Shown here in pieces: positions 11,070 to 21,383 of a stretch of 64,000 nucleotides of DNA. Source of the stretch: Trema orientale (lineage: Eukaryota > Streptophyta > Magnoliopsida > Rosales > Cannabaceae); NCBI GenBank assembly GCA_002914845.1, contig JXTC01000037.1:1123581-1187580 (forward strand). Direction: 5' to 3'. The notes beneath the pieces are model-generated. The model was given only the letters and a program-made list of their open reading frames with translations, was not told the DNA's origin and did not search any database. The position numbers and the translations under genes are program-made. Positions within the stretch are counted from its first letter, which is position 1. Each line of letters opens with the position of its first letter.

Positions 11070-14000
11070 ATGAATCCCCAACGACGTCGTGTCTGCGACT
11101 ACTGTAACGACGCGACGGCCCTTCTCTACTGCCGGGCTGACTCAGCCAAGCTCTGCTTCTCGTGCGACCGGGAGGTCCATGGCACCAACCAGCTCTTCAC
11201 GAAGCACAGTCGTTTTCAGCTCTGCGACGCCTGCGATGACTCTCCTGCCACCATTTTCTGCTCCACTGAGAGCTCAGTCTTCTGCCAGAACTGTGATTGG
11301 GAAAGGCACAACCTTTCTTTGTCTTTGGTCCACGATAGAAGGCCCCTCGAGGGTTTCAATGGCTGCCCTTCTGTGAGTGAGATTCTGGGGATTCTGGGTT
11401 TTGAGGATTTTGACAAGAAAGCTCTGATTTGGAATGAGGAGAGAGATGGGTTTTTTGCGCCTCAGCTTGATGGGTCTCTTGGTTTGGTTGATGGGTTTTG
11501 GGAGACTCCTTCTGTTGTTAGTCTTGACGATTTGATTCTTTCCAATTCGTCTCGTAATTTTCAAGCTTTGGGGATTCCTCCTCTGCCTAAGGTCTATACT
11601 TTACTTCCTTATAACCTTTTTTTTTTTTTCCATCTAATTTAATAATTCCCATTTTGGTGTTAAAAAATATATCTGGGGAAATATTTTATTGAAATTTTGA
11701 GTGGTATGATTTCTATTTATTTATTCTTTTCACTTTTTCTTGATTGGAGATTTTAAAAAGATCATTTGGTAAATTATTATTGTCTAAAGTTGGTTTGTTT
11801 TGTTCTCTGTGGATGTATATATATTTTTATAATATACAAGAAGTCAAAATAGTATTAGTTAAAAAGATCTTTTATTAGAGTTGATTAAGGTTCTTTCTGG
11901 GGAATGTTCTGTTTCTCTTTGTATGATTTTTAGTTGCTTTCTTGGATTTTAAACACTCATGATGGTTAAAGTTTACCCCTTATTGGTTTCTAAAATGGTA
12001 CTATGTTATCTTTGATGCACTGATAGCCATATATAACTTCTTTTCCCCGTCAATTGGAACCAAGAATCCTTGTGATATTTCACTGGTTGAATTTGCCTGC
12101 CGATGTTTCAAGTTTTAACTTGGGTTCAGTATATTGTTGTTGAATCAGAATCGTAATGCTGTTTGTGGCCAACACAAGGAAGAAGTACTTGTTCAGCTTC
12201 GAGAACTGGCAAAGGTAGAACCCAACTCAAATGACGAAAATGTGGATGCTGCCGACTCCCTTATGGGTTTCCAACCTGTTGTGCCTGAACAAAGTTTGCA
12301 GCCAGGAAGAATGTGGATAGGTTCTCAATACGACGCAGAGGCAGAGCCAAATACAGTTCCAACATTTGAGGTGAAACTTTCTTTTGTTGGTATCTGTAAA
12401 TTAACTTTAAAGAGCTAGATATTTTTTTTGTTTCATGTTAATATAGTATGTAAATGGACATACCATTAGATCTTCACGTAGGTGTAAGGTGCTTTCTTGT
12501 GGTCTTCTTGGTATTCTTAATTAGATCAACTAATTGTGTTGGAGATAAAGCATGGTGTTGTTATTTAAGATGGTTGATTTAGGCAAAAAGGAACTGTTTC
12601 CGCCTTTCATTTGAGTGAACATGTTATCAAGTGATTGAGATACGAACTGTTATGTTATGTTCTGTTATGCTGTTATATAGGTTCCGTAGATATTGGAGAA
12701 CAATATTTTACTAGAAGAGAAAGTTTGAGAAGTTCAGAAATGCAATAGCTTTCAAGTAAGGTCAAGGAAACGTTATAGACTTATAGTTGAAGGAGATTAA
12801 GATCTACTGGAATCTTCTTAGGAACGTATGCTAAACTGTTCAATAATATGTCCTTATGAATTCATCTATTACTGTTAAGTTGTCTTTTACATTTCTTAGG
12901 AAGATAGATAAATAGATAGAAGTGTTTGTTCTTAAGTATTTTAAATCCTTGTAATATCTGGCTTTCTTGATTGTCACTGTGATGTAATCCTTAACAAAAT
13001 TCAGAATAAACTACTTCTTTTCCATGCAGACTCATGCGTGTCAGTGGTACGTTGATAATGATGAGGCTGCAGATCAAGATGTTCTTCCTGAAATGTCGTT
13101 TAGGAGACATCTTCACGAAGGTTATAAGGATTCTGACAAACATTCAGACATCACTGACACTCGAAGTCATGCTAATGATGACGGTCATAATGAGCGTTCA
13201 CTGCATCCTATGGATTCCAGAGCCTCATCAGATTTCCAGAAAGTAGCTCCATATGAGTTAAGCAGCCAGGAAAGAGAGGGCGCAATTTCACGATACAAGG
13301 AGAAAAGGAAAACAAGGAGGTATTACTCCACTCCTATAGTTTCAACAATTATAATATTTTTTTTGGGGGGGTTCAGTTTTGACTTATTGGACGGTTTAAA
13401 TGGTTACCTATTCAACCTACAGATATATGTGAGGAAGTGATGAGGAATATGAATAAGCTATATTAGGAATCTAGATGATTATTATTAATTAGACTATTTT
13501 AGGTTTATATAATTATATTTTATTTAATTATTAGGTGTTATTTAAATTTTGAGTAACTAGTTTGATATTTCCCTTTTATGTTTGTTTCTAGAATATGTCA
13601 GTTTCCTAGTTTTGTCTAAGAGCTTCTCTATAAATAAGCTCTTCTATGTTTATTATTTTTAAGACTTGATTAATGATATACAACTATTCAGAAATTCTCT
13701 CTCTAATATTCTTCTTCTCTCTCTAAAGTTCTTCCTCTTCTTCTCTAAATTCTTCCTAAATTCCTCTCATTCTCTTCTCTCTCTCATCTATTCTAAATCT
13801 TCACTCTTGTTCTACATCAATTGGTACCAAAGCCTCGTTCAATTTCCTTTGCCTGAATTGATTTTCTCTGCCGAAATCTCTCCAAATTTTTCTTTTTTTG
13901 TCCCAGTTTAGTCCCTTTTTTGTGTTTATTTTCCTCCACAAAAAAAAAAAAACTGGTACTGTTCAAAATTGGTACGGTTCAAAACCGGTACTGTTCAAAC

Positions 14001-16113
14001 TAGCACCGTTCAAAACCGGCACTGTTCAAAAAAAAAAACGAAAATAACAAAAAAATTACAGCAAAGAGAAACGTGTTTCTCTTCTCCACTTCCACCCCTT
14101 TGCTTCCACCACACCATCTCCAACACTTCCAGCTTTGACAGTTTTGCTAAAAGGTCCCTGATTTGTTGAAGCTTGCATATTTGCTCCAGATTCAAAGATT
14201 TTTGCACTTGCACCCTTGTTTGGTAACAATTTCTACTCTTGAAGATTTTTCTTATGGTTTTATTAGTTGAAAAATTCATGAATGTGTTTTGATCCATTAT
14301 AATAATTGAATATGAGTGTTCCAACTTATTCTCCATATTATTACCGTAAACCATATAAAGATTATCGATTTTATCATGATTCACAATATGATCGTGCTCC
14401 ATATTATCCTCAACAATACCATAGCCACTCTAGCTATTACTCTGAAGAGATAAGACACAATGATAGCGTCATAGGAGATGTTCCTGCCTATGATGGTACT
14501 TCAGACTATAATATCTTTTTAGCTTGGTTAAGTGCTCTTGAGGAATTCTTTGACTATCGTAATTTCACTGATGATCAATGTATTTTTTATGCTAGTTGGA
14601 AATTAGTTGGACCTGCAAAAATTCACTGGCAACTAGTACAACATGAAATTGAGCATTACTATTATCCTCCTATCACTTTGTGGGTTGAGATGAAAGAAAA
14701 ATTAGAAAATATGTTCTTCTATCAACCTAGTGTCAGTCATGTTCCAGAAACTGAAACTTTTTATAGCCAACCTACGGTTGATCCTGCATTAGTTTCTAGC
14801 CTTCGCAAAAATATAGCCGACATGAAAATCGATTTAGCCAATATTAGCCAACTTTGCCAAGACATAAGGGATGTTATTACCACTCCATGTAAGCCAGTTT
14901 GTAAAAGTTCTGTTAAGGGAGAGAGAACTAAATTTGTTGAGGAGGACGAGATCGTTGAGGAGAAAGCGTTGGTTAAATCTATTGAGGAACATAATTCTAA
15001 TAAGGAACGAGTGATTGAATCTAATGAGAAAGATAATTCTAGTATTGCCGAAATCATTATTACTTCCCCATCTTGTGATCCTAGTCAACATAAGTCTCCA
15101 ATTCCTATAGTTTCTCTTGGATCTAATGCACATTTATTTAATTTTCTTTCTACTATGACCATTAGACTAGTTTTCAATGAGATAGATTTGTTTACTTACC
15201 GAGGTGTTCCAAGACCTCCTATGTTCTCTCCTATGTTTATTACGCAGAGAAAGTGGTTCAATTGTGCTGTTTACAGATCCTACATTTTTATCAAGAATCA
15301 AGACATTCAATTGAAGAATTTCCTCCGCTTTCGCTTGTTGCTTCATGGTTTACCAGAGTTTTAACTCGTCGGAGTCGAGTTCTCGAACCCCAGGAGAATG
15401 ATGAGGAATATGAATAAGCTATATTAGGAATCTAGATAATTATTATTAATTAGACTATTTTAGGTTTATATAATTATATTTTATTTAATTATTAGGTGTT
15501 ATTTAAATTTTGAGTAACTAGTTTGATATTTCCCTTTTATGTTTGTTTCTAGAATATGTCAGTTTCCTAGTTTTGTCTAAGAGCTTCTTTATAAATAAGC
15601 TCTTCTATGTTTATTATTTTTAAGACTTGATTAATGATATACAACTATTCAGAAATTCTCTCTCTAATATTCTTCTTCTCTCTCTAAAGTTCTTCCTCTT
15701 CTTCTCTAAATTCTTCCTAAATTCCTCTCTTTCTCTTCTTTCTCTCATCTTTTCTAAATCTTCACTCTTGTTCTACATCAGGAAGTTTGTCATTTTAATT
15801 CAAATTGGCATCACTAAGTACGCATTTGTGCTCTCGTTAAACTTAACAAGCTGAGAATCAGGATTGATGGTTCTTGTGTGCAACCAATGATTTGTCTTGG
15901 TTTAACCCTGTTTTGAAATCTGTTCTCTATTTGTGTTGACACTTGACACTTCGTGATTTTCTGAAGTTAATGTTGTAACTTTGGGTCCTAATGCATGCAT
16001 TCATATTGTGGAAATTCAACAGGTATGATAAGCGCATCAGATACGAGTCACGAAAGGTTCGAGCAGAATGCAGGACTAGGATTAAAGGACGTTTTGCTAA
16101 GATAGATCATTAA
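11070..16113 (+). CDS. CONSTANS-LIKE two-B-box / CCT-domain transcription regulator (COL13-type)
   Basis: Four exons: 11070-11591, 12149-12370, 13030-13319 and 16023-16113, with GT-AG junctions, 1125 bases in all (374 aa). B-box 1 covers about residues 9-50 (Cys9, Cys12, Cys21, Asp24, Cys29, Cys32, His37, His46). B-box 2 follows at about 52-93, ending in the QNCDWERHN signature. An acidic middle region follows. The CCT domain is at the C-terminus (about residues 334-372), with YKEKRKTRR before the last intron and RIKGRFAK after it. Such proteins act in the nucleus in light and flowering-time regulation; the exact role here is inferred. The last intron splits the CCT domain and is enlarged to 2.7 kb by an LTR element. 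All four exons stay open and in phase, so the gene is probably functional if the intron is spliced. The paralogue within group III is uncertain. Confidence 0.9.
13438..15780 (+). mobile_element. Gag-only LTR retroelement (TR-GAG-like) inside a CONSTANS-LIKE intron
   Basis: Two 382-bp LTRs (13438-13819 and 15399-15780) begin TGATGAGG and end ACATCA. They differ at about five positions (about 1.3%), so the insertion is young. A 5-bp target duplication GGAAG flanks it (13433-13437 and 15781-15785). The tRNA-primer region directly follows the first LTR (TTGGTACCAAAGCC). The 1.6-kb interior has one long open frame (14312-15364, 350 codons) with a Tyr-rich start and a retrotransposon Gag-like centre, and no protease, reverse transcriptase or integrase. 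It looks like a structurally whole non-autonomous element that would need enzymes from a relative. It lies in the same orientation as the host gene. Confidence 0.88.
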
Positions 16114-16989
16114 AATGCTGGTATGTAATTGTGTTCAATAGGTACGGTTTGGTCATGGAATGTCGCTTATCTAGGTGTGTTTCTTTTATCAAATGTTGTC
16201 TGATATAGCTTGTTAGCTATTGGAATGAAAGCTTTTAGAGCCTTAGAAATGTCTTTTAGATATCTTAGTTTTGCAGCTTGTAAATCTTTCGGTTGTATTA
16301 TAATTCTCTTGCTCTACAATGAAATGTGAGAAAGAGTTATTATGCATTGCATATTCACTATATATTTTTCCTCTCTCTCTCTCTCTCTCTGTCTGTCTGT
16401 ATATGGGGATGGAGGGTGAGGTGTGCGTGTCGAACCATATCTATAAACTCCACCAATGTCTCACTTTTGAAGTAGAGCATCATAACTAGAACCCAAAAAA
16501 TGCAAAACCTTTTGGCTTGCGTGGTTAAATGAAATGAGTGGTGGATATATTCTCAAACGACATAAAAATCTACATTTCTGTTCACTTTTAAAAACAAAAC
16601 AATATGCAAAAATGTTTCCGAGCAAGACTTTCTAGATTAAGATTTCATACTCTCCAGTCAAATGTCACAGGATACACCAGGAATTTGTCGAACAGTCAAC
16701 CTTTTCTTTAGTGCTTAATTCACTACCAAGTTCCACAATATTAACCTATTTGAGCTCTTATAAAGGTCGATCTATTGGCCAGGCTGCTATAGCGGAAAAA
16801 GCTACTCTGGGTTCCTTGCGGTTTACAAATCAAGCCCGATTGAGTCGGAAAATTATATTAGAGTTCCATGACTTGGCATGGCTTCATGTCTTTCTGGTGT
16901 ATTTCTTCGAACTTCTTAAGTGTCACCATCCGTTTAGGTAATCGTCAGGTATTGCAATCAAATATATCAAGTAAGAAGAAAAGTGCTGG
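16114..16989. other. CONSTANS-LIKE 3' region and unassigned DNA
   Basis: Begins with the 3' UTR, followed by a (CT)n run near 16371-16392. The stretch 16690-16945 has an open frame of 76 codons on the plus strand and is less AT-rich than its surroundings, but I could not assign it to any family on either strand. Confidence 0.4.
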
Positions 16990-17549
16990 CGCTGAATGGC
17001 ATTCATGTATAGATGGTTAAGGAGTTTTATTATGAGAAAATATGTTTTCTTTTTGCTAAGTTTTTTATTGTAATTGGAATAGCGTATCTAATTGTTGAAG
17101 CTGAAGCTTGGAAAATGGAATGTACTTAGGCTGTGTATGCAAGTAAAAAAATGAAAAATTGTTATATTGGAAGTTTAGGATGTACAAACCACTGCTTGAG
17201 TGCATTACAAAAAAAAATCTGGTTTGTCGTAATAAAAACAAGAGTCAACGGCTTTTGCCTCCGTTTCTATCCAATGGTTATAATGACATTTCTATTGAAA
17301 CTCAGTTGCAATTGATGTCTAATCTTTAAGCTCATTAATAGCTTAGATTTTCAGCGTAGATCTTCTTGTAAAATCTGTAGGAACTTTGAGTGATCCAAAT
17401 CTCACTCATCTAGAAATTAAATGCACGCATGCCCAATTATAAAAACCAAAGACCACCAAAAACTTGAGTGAAACTTTACCTTGTCCTCGTATATAATTGA
17501 ACTTTGATTGTTTGACCCAGTAAAGTTAAGAAAGTTGAGACCTCCCTCC
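16990..17549 (+). promoter_or_regulatory. Promoter region of AP-1, duplicated upstream of AP-2
   Basis: This stretch is collinear with 19250-19798. Shared blocks include TTGTAATTGGA, AGACCACCAAAAACTTGAG and TATAATTGAACTTTGA. A TATA-like sequence (TATATAAT) lies at 17490-17497, about 55 bases before the AP-1 start codon. The presence of the same block at two protease starts shows that duplication carried the upstream DNA along. Confidence 0.65.
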
Positions 17550-18935
17550 ATGGCCAAGACAGCATCATTTCCTCTCTACATTTTATCTGGTATAACCCTT
17601 ATGTTCACTGCTGTTCTAGATGGAAAAGCCAATGGCTTAACTCTCAAGCTCATCCACCGCGATTCTCTGGATTTGCCTCTGTTCCTCAGAAACCTCACCT
17701 CTTCCGAAAGAAACCTGAAAGGGATACAACAAACCAGAGCTCGAGCGAGCTTCCTCACCTCTCGCTCGACCAATCCAGATGCTGCTCGTGCCAGCGCTAA
17801 CGTTTAAGACACCAGTCTCTTCATGATACAAGTTGGTATTGGTACGTTCTCAAACATGAGCCCTCCATACATGTCATACTACTTAGCCTTCGATACAGGA
17901 AGCCACTTCACTTGGACTCAATGCGAAAAGTGTAAGGAACAAGGCCGCTCCTGCTTCAACCAGCGCGAACCCATTTTCCCAAGCACCAAGTCCTCCAGCT
18001 ACCGCCCTGTTCTTTGCAATGATCAGCACCATCTTTGCGATCCTAGGAGATGCAGCGGCGTCTTCTGCGAGTACCATAGCGAATACATGGATGGTTCCTC
18101 CACTACCGGACTCATGGCCTGGGAAACCTTCACATTAGGTTCGAACTCCGGTGGTCGTGGGGCCAGAGAAACTGCTCAGATCTTGTTTGGCTGCGGACAG
18201 GACCAGAGGGGGTTTTTAACTGACCATCCAAACAATTTGATGGCGGGAGTCATGGGGATTGGATGGGGTCCCACATCGATAATAACCCAATTGCAGACTC
18301 AAGCCAACGGTCGTTTTTCATACTGTGTTCCCATGGTTGGCAATAGTGGCCTTGTCCCAAGTACTTATGTCCGGTTCGGGGCAGATATACCATCAAGGCC
18401 GGGGTTTCGGACAACGAAGCTGCTAAACTACGGTATTGATCCTTGCTACTACATTAACATGTTGGGAATCAGCCTTGGAAATCAAAGACTCGCGATATAC
18501 AATCGCGTTTTCAAGAAGAATGGAACGTTTGGGGGGACAATTGTGGACTCCGGGAGTCAGTTCTCGGTCATGATCGGTCCAGCTTTCGCTGCGATCGCAA
18601 AAGGGTTGCAAGACTATTATCTTGGGACTTCTGGGGTCCGGCTGGTTGGGATGGTGGGGAAGTGGGAGCTCTGTTTCACGAGACCGGAACTGTTGAGACT
18701 AGAGAACATGCCGACCCTTAGTTTTCATCTTGAGGGTGGTGATCTTAAAGTGAAACCTGAGGAATGTCTACGATTTTGGAGAGACCAGAAACTACAAGTA
18801 CTTCTGTTTGGCTATGATGAGGTCCAACGATGTTACTATCATAGGAGCGTTTCAGCAGATGAACCAACGTTTCATATTTGATACTCGTAGAGCAGAGCTG
18901 TCTTTTGGTCCCGAAGTATGTCACTTAGGAGCATG
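17550..18935 (+). pseudogene. AP-1: nepenthesin-type aspartic protease, recently inactivated
   Basis: Intronless A1B aspartic protease homologue with about 461 codons. Visible in order: signal peptide (from MAKTASF), propeptide with LIHRDS, first catalytic motif FDTGSHFTWTQC, the Cys-rich nepenthesin insert, flap region YMDGSSTTG, second catalytic motif VDSGSQFS, and the C-terminal IIGAFQQMNQRFIFDT block. Two lesions are seen relative to intact AP-5: an in-frame TAA at 17805-17807 between propeptide and mature enzyme, and a one-base shift near 18759-18763, after which the normal C-terminus continues in the next frame to TGA at 18933-18935. Both catalytic motifs are preserved, so loss was recent, or the lesions are sequencing errors. 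Family members act in the apoplast or vacuole in protein turnover and defence. Confidence 0.85.
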
Positions 18936-19239
18936 AGACTATATTAGTTTGAACGTGTATATCGAAATGAGATAAAGAAGTGGAATTGTTTCATAACGAG
19001 ACGCCTCTGGTATAGTTTCTTGTCTAATTGATTTTCTCCAACTTTATCTTTTGCTAGTTTGAATCATGTATGTGGCAATAAATAAAGGTTAATAGATCTA
19101 CATGGATTTGCTCTATAATTAAATGAGGTTAAAGAGTGTCGTGAAGGTCCATAAGAGCGGAAATTACGATCACTAAATCAGTTCGCAAGCTAGTTTAATA
19201 ATCATGATAAAATTGTGGATTTACCTAAGCATGAAGGAA
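18936..19239. other. AP-1 downstream intergenic DNA
   Basis: 3' UTR and AT-rich DNA; nothing else is seen. Confidence 0.5.
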
Positions 19240-19249
19240 AGTAGTTATG

Positions 19250-19861
19250 ACGTGAAAATGGAAGAGAATATCCTTTCCATAGTCGTTAATTGTAATTGGA
19301 GTAGCTTTTCTGAACCTTAAGCTTGGAAACTGGAAACTACATATATAGGCCGTGAATTTAAGCAAAATGTAAAATAGTGATTTATTAAAAAGCCTTGTGT
19401 GAATTTGTTATCTGTTTTCACTAATAAGTCATAGTATAAATAATTAGCTGACTTTTACAGCCCCAACTTTTGTACAATGGTTATTAATACATTTGTGTTG
19501 ATACTCAGTTACAATAGATATTGACAAATATTTACTATTTAAGTTTATGAATGAGTTAGATTTTCAACACAGATCTGGTGGTAAAATTTATAACAGAGAT
19601 CTGCGTTGAAAATCTCTAGAAGGAAATTTACGCTAGTCTGTGTGCTCCAAATCTTAGTTATTTAAACATTAAATGCATCCACGCCCCATGCAAAATCTAG
19701 AGACCACCAAAAACTTGAGAGTGTAACCATATAATGCCCTCAAGTATAATTGAACTTTGACACTAACAAATTTAAGAGAGTTGAAATTTTTCCTTTCATG
19801 TCCAAAACAGAATCACTTCCTCCCCACATACAGCTATTTGGTAGTCCTTTAACCATTTGCA
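19250..19861 (+). pseudogene. AP-2: 5' stub of an aspartic protease with its promoter
   Basis: 19250-19798 is a diverged copy of the AP-1 upstream region. It is followed at 19799 by a start codon and about 20 codons (MSKTESLPPHIQL...) aligned with the AP-1 signal peptide region. The similarity ends near 19861 in unrelated AT-rich DNA just before the Mutator-like element at 19963. No other part of this copy is present, so it is a truncated duplicate. Confidence 0.75.
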
Positions 19862-19962
19862 TCGGACGAGACTTTTTGTATTATATACTACATTATTGTA
19901 TTTGAAATGCTCTCTAAACAGGTAAATAGTATTTCATGAGTAACTCAAATATATATTATTAC

Positions 19963-20905
19963 GAGAACGTCTAATGTAGGATCACGGGAAAAAAACCCTA
20001 AGTAGGGTCATGAAGTTTAAGATGTCTGATTGTAAATCAACGGTTAAGATAGGAGGACTCAAAATTTGAAAAAAATGATCCTATTAAATCAAATTAAATC
20101 AATTTTGAAAAAAATAAAAAAGAAAACTCAAATTAATTATCTGAAACCTAAACCTAACCCCTCTTCTCCAAACTCTCCTCTTTCTCACCCAAATCGTTTA
20201 ACCCAGCCATTGGCATTCATGGAGGTCCACTGGGTTGAGCCACTGCTCGTCACCGTGCTTCGCCAACTTCTCCCTTTCTCCTTGTGGTTGTCTCCCTCTC
20301 TCCTTGCCGCCCTCTCTCTCTCTCTGTACTCACGGCCTTCTCCCTCTCTCTTGCCCAATTTTGAGATCGTGGCCAACCTCAGCTAGAGTGTTTAATGGAG
20401 GATCTATATCTATGACCCATTGAGTTTAGAAAAAGAAATTTGATGGACCAAAAGACGAGTTGTCTGCTATTCTTCATTGCCTTCTTATTTTATTTATAGG
20501 ATTCTTGGAAAATTCTATCTTGCTTCTCTTGATCAATCTGGGTTGAGATCTAATATTTTTCAACTACTTTGTAGTGAGGTTAAGTACTGGTTTAATAGTT
20601 TAATGGGTCCTTTCTCCTCACTTCAGTCCCCCACACAATAAAACCCCACCACTACCAAATATCAATTTGCATTCTTGGACAACCACAAATCCATGGTTGG
20701 AACTGGGATTTGGCAGAGGCAACAAATCCAAATTGTTTTTTTTTTTCTTTTTTTTTAACTTTTGTTTTTCCATCATTTTAATAGGATCATTTTTTTTTTT
20801 TTAATTTTGAGCCATCCCATTTTAACCGTTGATTTACAATCGGTCGTCTTAAACTTCATGATTTTACTTAGATCATTTTTCCATAATCCTACATTAGACG
20901 TTCTC
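19963..20905. mobile_element. Mutator-like element with about 126-bp inverted ends, Pack-MULE candidate
   Basis: The ends 19963-20088 and 20777-20905 are long inverted repeats starting GAGAACGTCTAATGTAGGAT. The flanks are TATTATTAC and TATTATTAT, a 9-bp target duplication with one mismatch. Long inverted ends plus a 9-bp duplication point to the Mutator superfamily. The 690-bp interior is richer in C and G than the surroundings (for example 20150-20390) and holds a 106-codon open frame (20066-20386) that begins inside the left end. No transposase is present. Captured host sequence (Pack-MULE) is possible, but I do not recognise a source gene. Confidence 0.8.
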
Positions 20906-21304
20906 TATTATTATTTTTCTAAAAAGAAAAAAAAAAGAAAAGAAACTCTGGTATATACTTTCACATACTGGAATTAGAATACATACTGGTGCTAAAGTCA
21001 TCAACTTTCTTACCTAAGGTATAAATAATCCAACTTCACACATTATTGCTACGATATCTCCTTTTGACATTTCACTGATTTTCACCTTTTAAAAAAGTAC
21101 CTCAAAGCTAGCATGAAAATATCAATACCATTAATGTAATCAGTTAGATTGACATTTGTTCTCTTAATTTTCTTCCAGTTTTTCAAACCCACGTAATTTA
21201 CAAAATAAGTCCATTCCATTAAACACGACCATAAACACCTATAGATATGTTCAGTTTGAGCTAAAGAAAAACCATTTACAGTTACTTTTAATGAACTTGA
21301 TCCC
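20906..21304 (+). promoter_or_regulatory. Upstream region of AP-3, related to that of AP-5
   Basis: Contains a block near 21187-21235 (AACCCACGTAATTTACAAAA and following) that matches the AP-5 upstream DNA near 44850-44895. This links AP-3 and AP-5 as copies. No clear TATA box was chosen. Confidence 0.55.
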
Positions 21305-21383
21305 ATGACCATCATGAAAACCATAACCGAGTTCCTCCATCTCTACCTTGTCTTGTTGATCAGTACTACCACTTTCACATATG
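21305..21383 (+). pseudogene. AP-3: 5' remnant (signal peptide) of an aspartic protease
   Basis: Starting at 21305 (ATGACC), about 26 codons encode a signal peptide similar to the AP-5 start, including a hydrophobic LHLYLVLLI core. The preceding bases (TGATCCC before ATG) also resemble AP-5 (TGATCCAACGGGTCC before ATG). The frame is cut at 21383 by the LTR of a SIRE-like element. The 3' end of probably the same gene is at 27262-27571; everything between, including both catalytic motifs, is missing. Confidence 0.75.

Noticed and set aside
16711-16941. 76-codon plus-strand frame downstream of the CONSTANS-LIKE gene
   Set aside because: No domain is recognised; weak resemblance to retroelement DNA on the minus strand could not be sustained.
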